Assembly: GCA_023393045.1 (NCBI GenBank)
Contig: JAEWMV010000130.1
Location: forward strand, 1-8,921
Reading direction: 5' to 3'
DNA: 8,921 nt
From: Bacillota bacterium
GTDB taxonomy: Bacteria; Bacillota; Clostridia; Christensenellales; CAG-138
Below are positions 6,387-8,921 of this stretch, piece after piece (position 1 is the stretch's first letter; each line of letters starts with the position of its first letter). The translations under genes and the position numbers were made by a program. Below the pieces are notes generated by a model, which made no database searches, was not told where the DNA came from, and worked only from the letters and a program-made list of their open reading frames with translations.

Positions 6387-7356
6387 GCTAGGGGCAAAGA
6401 AGGGATTCTCCTTCGGCAGGTTCTTCGACGTTTGGGGCTCCATACTGACCTTCGCGGTCATGCTGGCGGCGTTCTCGGTGCTTTCAAGCAGCTTCCGCAC
6501 GGGCTCTAACGTGATCAACATCCTGACCCAGAGCGCGCCCACGCTCATCATCGCTCTGGGCGTGACGCTCGTCAACATGGCGGGCGAGAGCGACCTTTCC
6601 CTGGGCGGCGTTGTGGGGCTGAGCGCGTCGCTCTTTTGCGGCTTCATCGCAAACGGGTCGAGCCCTGCCATGGCGTGTGTGGTGAGCATCGGCGCGGGGC
6701 TTCTCCTAGGCCTTCTCAACGGCATACTCGTGGCGGTCGCCGGACTCTCTTCCTTTATCACGACCATCGCTGTGATGTTCCTCGCGCAGGGGCTTGAGTA
6801 CGCCTATTCTAACGGCGCGAGCCTGTGGGTGCGCGATCATCCGGTCACAAAAATCGTCACCGCGAGCGCGGGGCCCATCCCCGTGCTGGTGCTCATTTCG
6901 CTCAGTCTGTTCGCAATCGTCTATCTCGTCATGCACCAGACGAAGTTCGGCCTGCACATACAATCCGTCGGCCTTTCGCAGGATGCGGCGCGCTTTGCGG
7001 GCATTTCGGTCAAGCCCATCAAGCTTTTGATGTTCAGCCTCGGCGGCGTGTTCTACGCGGTGGGCGGCATTTTGAACGCCCTTCGTTCGAGCGGGTCGAT
7101 CATTTATTCCGGCCAGCGCCTGCTGCTGCCCGTGCTGGCGGTGACCTACATCGCAAAGACGATACTGGGCACCAAGCGCCCGAACATCCCCGGCATACTC
7201 GTGGGCGCGCTGATGCTCACCTCCATCTCCACGGCGTTCACGCTGATGAGCCTGGAGTTCTATTACACCTTAATCGCGCAGGGCGCCGTGCTCTTCTTCG
7301 CGGCCATACTCTCCGTGAGCGAGCGCAGCGTAATCCTCCAGGAAGACTTGAGATAA
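6373..7356 (+). CDS. Sugar ABC transporter permease, RbsC type (first of two)
   Basis: The product is a 327-residue inner-membrane permease of the BPD_transp_2 (RbsC/LsrC) family, of usual length. After a basic N-terminus it has about eight to ten hydrophobic segments. Family landmarks are LGVTLVNMAGESDLSLGG (62-79), GLLNGILV (113-120), FITTIAVMFLAQGL (128-141) and GLSQDAARFAGISV (200-213), the cytoplasmic coupling loop that contacts the ATPase. The usual GGIDLS is here GESDLS, so the start of the substrate-path motif has diverged from the sister permease. GGGAGG (6359-6364) precedes the ATG by eight bases and lies inside the ATPase gene. It likely forms a heterodimer with the next permease, since the two differ in sequence and are co-transcribed. 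It is clearly a sugar-type permease, but its substrate cannot be read from sequence. Confidence 0.93.
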   Translation: MHKSKLGAKKGFSFGRFFDVWGSILTFAVMLAAFSVLSSSFRTGSNVINILTQSAPTLIIALGVTLVNMAGESDLSLGGVVGLSASLFCGFIANGSSPAMACVVSIGAGLLLGLLNGILVAVAGLSSFITTIAVMFLAQGLEYAYSNGASLWVRDHPVTKIVTASAGPIPVLVLISLSLFAIVYLVMHQTKFGLHIQSVGLSQDAARFAGISVKPIKLLMFSLGGVFYAVGGILNALRSSGSIIYSGQRLLLPVLAVTYIAKTILGTKRPNIPGILVGALMLTSISTAFTLMSLEFYYTLIAQGAVLFFAAILSVSERSVILQEDLR

Positions 7357-7370
7357 GCGAGGCAATTGAA

Positions 7371-8339
7371 ATGAAGGAGAAACTAAAAGGCGCCGATTTG
7401 AAAAAGGCTTTTAAAAAATATGCCGCGTTGCTCGTGTACGCCGGGCTTGTGCTGATATTCACCGTCATCAAGCCGCAGTATTTCACGCTGATGAACTTCA
7501 AGTCCATCCTCATCCAGACGGCGATGCTCGGCATCATCGCCAACGGCATGACGCTCGTGATGATGACGGGCGGGGCGGACCTTTCTGTGGGCGCGATCGC
7601 CGGCGTATGCACGCTCGCGGGTATCTGGCCGGTCGTGTTCGACAAGCTGCCGCTGGGGTCTGGCATCCTCATCGCGCTGGCGCTGGGCATTGCCTTCGGG
7701 CTGCTCAACGGCGTGTGCGTGGCGCGTCTTGGCGTCGCGCCCTTCGTGGCGACGCTGGGCTCCATGTTCCTCGCGCAGGGGCTCCAATACCTCTTTAGCG
7801 ACGGCGGTATGTCCATCTCCTACGGGTTCCCCGAGGCGTACAAGTTCCTGGGCAGCGGAAGCCTCGGCCCCATCCCCATGCCCATCGTCATCTACGCGCT
7901 GCTCTTTACGGCGCTGCTGCTTTTGACGGAGTACGCCCCCATGGGGCGCTACCTTCGCGGCACGGGCCTCAACCAGTTCACGAGCGAGCTTTCAGGCATA
8001 CGCATCCGCTTTTATACCCTTCTCTCCTATGTGCTCTGCGGCCTGTTCGCCGCCATACTCGGCCTTGTGCTGGGCGCATCGCAATCCTATGTTTCGCCGG
8101 ACCACGGCAACTCGTTCCTAATGGATTCGCTCATGGTGGTGCTTCTGGGCAAGACGCTCATGAACAACAAAATTTCCATATACGCCACGGCCTACGGCGC
8201 GCTGCTGCTGCGCTCGTTTGAAACGGGGCTCGCCATGGTGGGCATACCGGTCACGGTATTGAACGTGTGCAAAGGCTCTCTTCTCGTCGCCATACTGCTT
8301 TTGACTCTCATCAGCAAGCGCAAGCGCGCCAGAACGTAA
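7371..8339 (+). CDS. Sugar ABC transporter permease, RbsC/LsrD type (second of two)
   Basis: The product is a 322-residue inner-membrane permease of the same family as its upstream neighbour. The ATG at 7371 follows the previous stop by 14 nt and a modest GAGG (7359-7362); longer in-frame readings run back through the first permease gene and are artefacts. A lysine-rich N-terminus (KEKLKGADLKKAFKK) precedes the first membrane segment (about 18-34). Landmarks are GMTLVMMTGGADLSVG (59-74), closer to the family consensus GGIDLSVG than in the first permease, GLLNGVCV (110-117), FVATLGSMFLAQGLQYL (125-141) and GLNQFTSELSGI (199-210). The C-terminus is basic (SKRKRART), consistent with a cytoplasmic end. 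Two unlike permeases with one fused ATPase imply a heterodimeric channel, as in LsrCD or YtfT/YjfF. The next gene begins 15 nt downstream. Confidence 0.93.
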   Translation: MKEKLKGADLKKAFKKYAALLVYAGLVLIFTVIKPQYFTLMNFKSILIQTAMLGIIANGMTLVMMTGGADLSVGAIAGVCTLAGIWPVVFDKLPLGSGILIALALGIAFGLLNGVCVARLGVAPFVATLGSMFLAQGLQYLFSDGGMSISYGFPEAYKFLGSGSLGPIPMPIVIYALLFTALLLLTEYAPMGRYLRGTGLNQFTSELSGIRIRFYTLLSYVLCGLFAAILGLVLGASQSYVSPDHGNSFLMDSLMVVLLGKTLMNNKISIYATAYGALLLRSFETGLAMVGIPVTVLNVCKGSLLVAILLLTLISKRKRART

Positions 8340-8354
8340 GAAAGGGGATTTTGC

Positions 8355-8921
8355 ATGGCTGCAAAGCTTATCGCAACCATAGATTGCGGTTCGTCCAACG
8401 TGCGCTGCATCGTGTTCGACATGGACACGGGCCGCCAAGTCGGCGAAGCGTCCATGGACTGGTATGTGCCGCAGAACAGTGAAATTCCGGGCGCGTACGA
8501 CTTCGACTCCCGCGCCAACTGGGAGCTTGTGTGCGCATGTACCAAGCAGGCGCTCTCGCGCGTGCGGGCGCAGGACGTCGTTGCCGTCACGGCCTCGGGC
8601 TTCCGCCACGGCATATTCTGTGTGGATAAGGAGGGCGAGGTCGTCTACGGCTGCTTCAACATGGACAGCCGCATGGACAACACCTTCATCGACGAAAACG
8701 GCCTGGGCAAACTCATCCACCAAAAGGCGGGGGACTGGCCGAGCCTGCACGGCCTGCCGCGGCTGATGTGGATAAAGAAGCATCATCCCGAAAGCTTCGC
8801 GCGCATCGACAAGGTGATGCTCGTCGCGGATTGGATCGTTTATAAGCTCTGCGGCCGGATTGCCACGGAGCCGGGCGAGGCTTCCTCCACCCTGATGATG
8901 GAGCTTGCCACAAGAAACTGG
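8355..8921 (+). CDS. FGGY-family kinase, LsrK (autoinducer-2 kinase)-like, 3'-truncated by the window edge
   Basis: The first 189 residues of an FGGY kinase are visible; the frame is open to the last base. FGGY kinases have about 480-530 residues, so most of the N domain is here and the ATP-binding C domain lies beyond the window. AAAGGGG (8341-8347) precedes the ATG by seven bases. The phosphate loop reads IDCGSSNVR (9-17). Compared from memory with E. coli LsrK, shared blocks include IPGAYDFD (44-51; VPGSMEFD in LsrK), NWELVCACTKQAL (55-67), FRHGI (83-87; MREGI), NMDSR (102-106; NVDAR), LPRLMW (134-139), VADWIVYKLCG (157-167) and an end matching DLTTRDW as ELATRNW. This is nearer to LsrK than to xylulokinase or to the GlpK-like kinase in the same operon. 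LsrK phosphorylates the AI-2 precursor DPD after Lsr import. Many clostridial proteins annotated as AI-2 kinases are untested, so a sugar or polyol substrate remains possible. Confidence 0.85.
   Translation, partial: MAAKLIATIDCGSSNVRCIVFDMDTGRQVGEASMDWYVPQNSEIPGAYDFDSRANWELVCACTKQALSRVRAQDVVAVTASGFRHGIFCVDKEGEVVYGCFNMDSRMDNTFIDENGLGKLIHQKAGDWPSLHGLPRLMWIKKHHPESFARIDKVMLVADWIVYKLCGRIATEPGEASSTLMMELATRNW

Noticed and set aside
6825..7370. Upstream extension of the second permease frame
   Set aside because: It is an out-of-frame reading of the first permease gene with no membrane segments. The ATG at 7371 gives the normal family length.
1..8921. CRISPR array, tRNA/rRNA, insertion sequence or prophage
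   Set aside because: No regular repeat-spacer pattern, no cloverleaf or conserved rRNA segment, and no transposase, integrase or phage protein in any frame.

Overview
The window is GC-rich bacterial DNA with dense gene packing, strong purine-rich ribosome binding sites and an AT-rich, promoter-bearing intergenic gap. Gene style (AAGGAGG-type sites, one GTG start, short overlaps, frequent ATA isoleucine codons despite the high GC) and the protein families suggest a GC-rich Clostridia-like Firmicute. That placement is an inference and is only moderately secure. No rRNA, tRNA, CRISPR array, insertion sequence or phage gene was seen.

Left module (1-2349, + strand): the 3' part of an AbrB-family membrane transporter gene is followed after 17 nt by an MmgE/PrpD-family hydro-lyase gene. 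The pair looks like a two-gene unit for import and processing of a small organic acid. It ends in a wobble-containing hairpin that is a candidate terminator. A convergent gene (2342-2890, - strand) encodes a small flavodoxin-fold NAD(P)H-dependent FMN reductase with its own extended -10 promoter.

Control region (2891-3345): about 455 bp without a convincing gene. It separates the reductase promoter from the promoter of the right module. It holds a perfect TATAAT box, a CcpA/LacI-like candidate operator and several inverted repeats.

Right module (3346 to the window end, + strand): a tightly packed operon. The order is a GlpK-like FGGY kinase, an RbsA/LsrA-type double-domain ABC ATPase, two different RbsC-type permeases, and a second FGGY kinase that resembles the autoinducer-2 kinase LsrK and is cut by the window edge. 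The logic is high-affinity import of a small sugar, polyol or hydroxyketone through a permease heterodimer, followed by cytoplasmic phosphorylation. The substrate cannot be fixed from the sequence. The ATPase plus two-permease order and the LsrK-like kinase recall the Lsr system, but the GlpK-like kinase has an altered substrate pocket. No solute-binding protein or regulator is in view.
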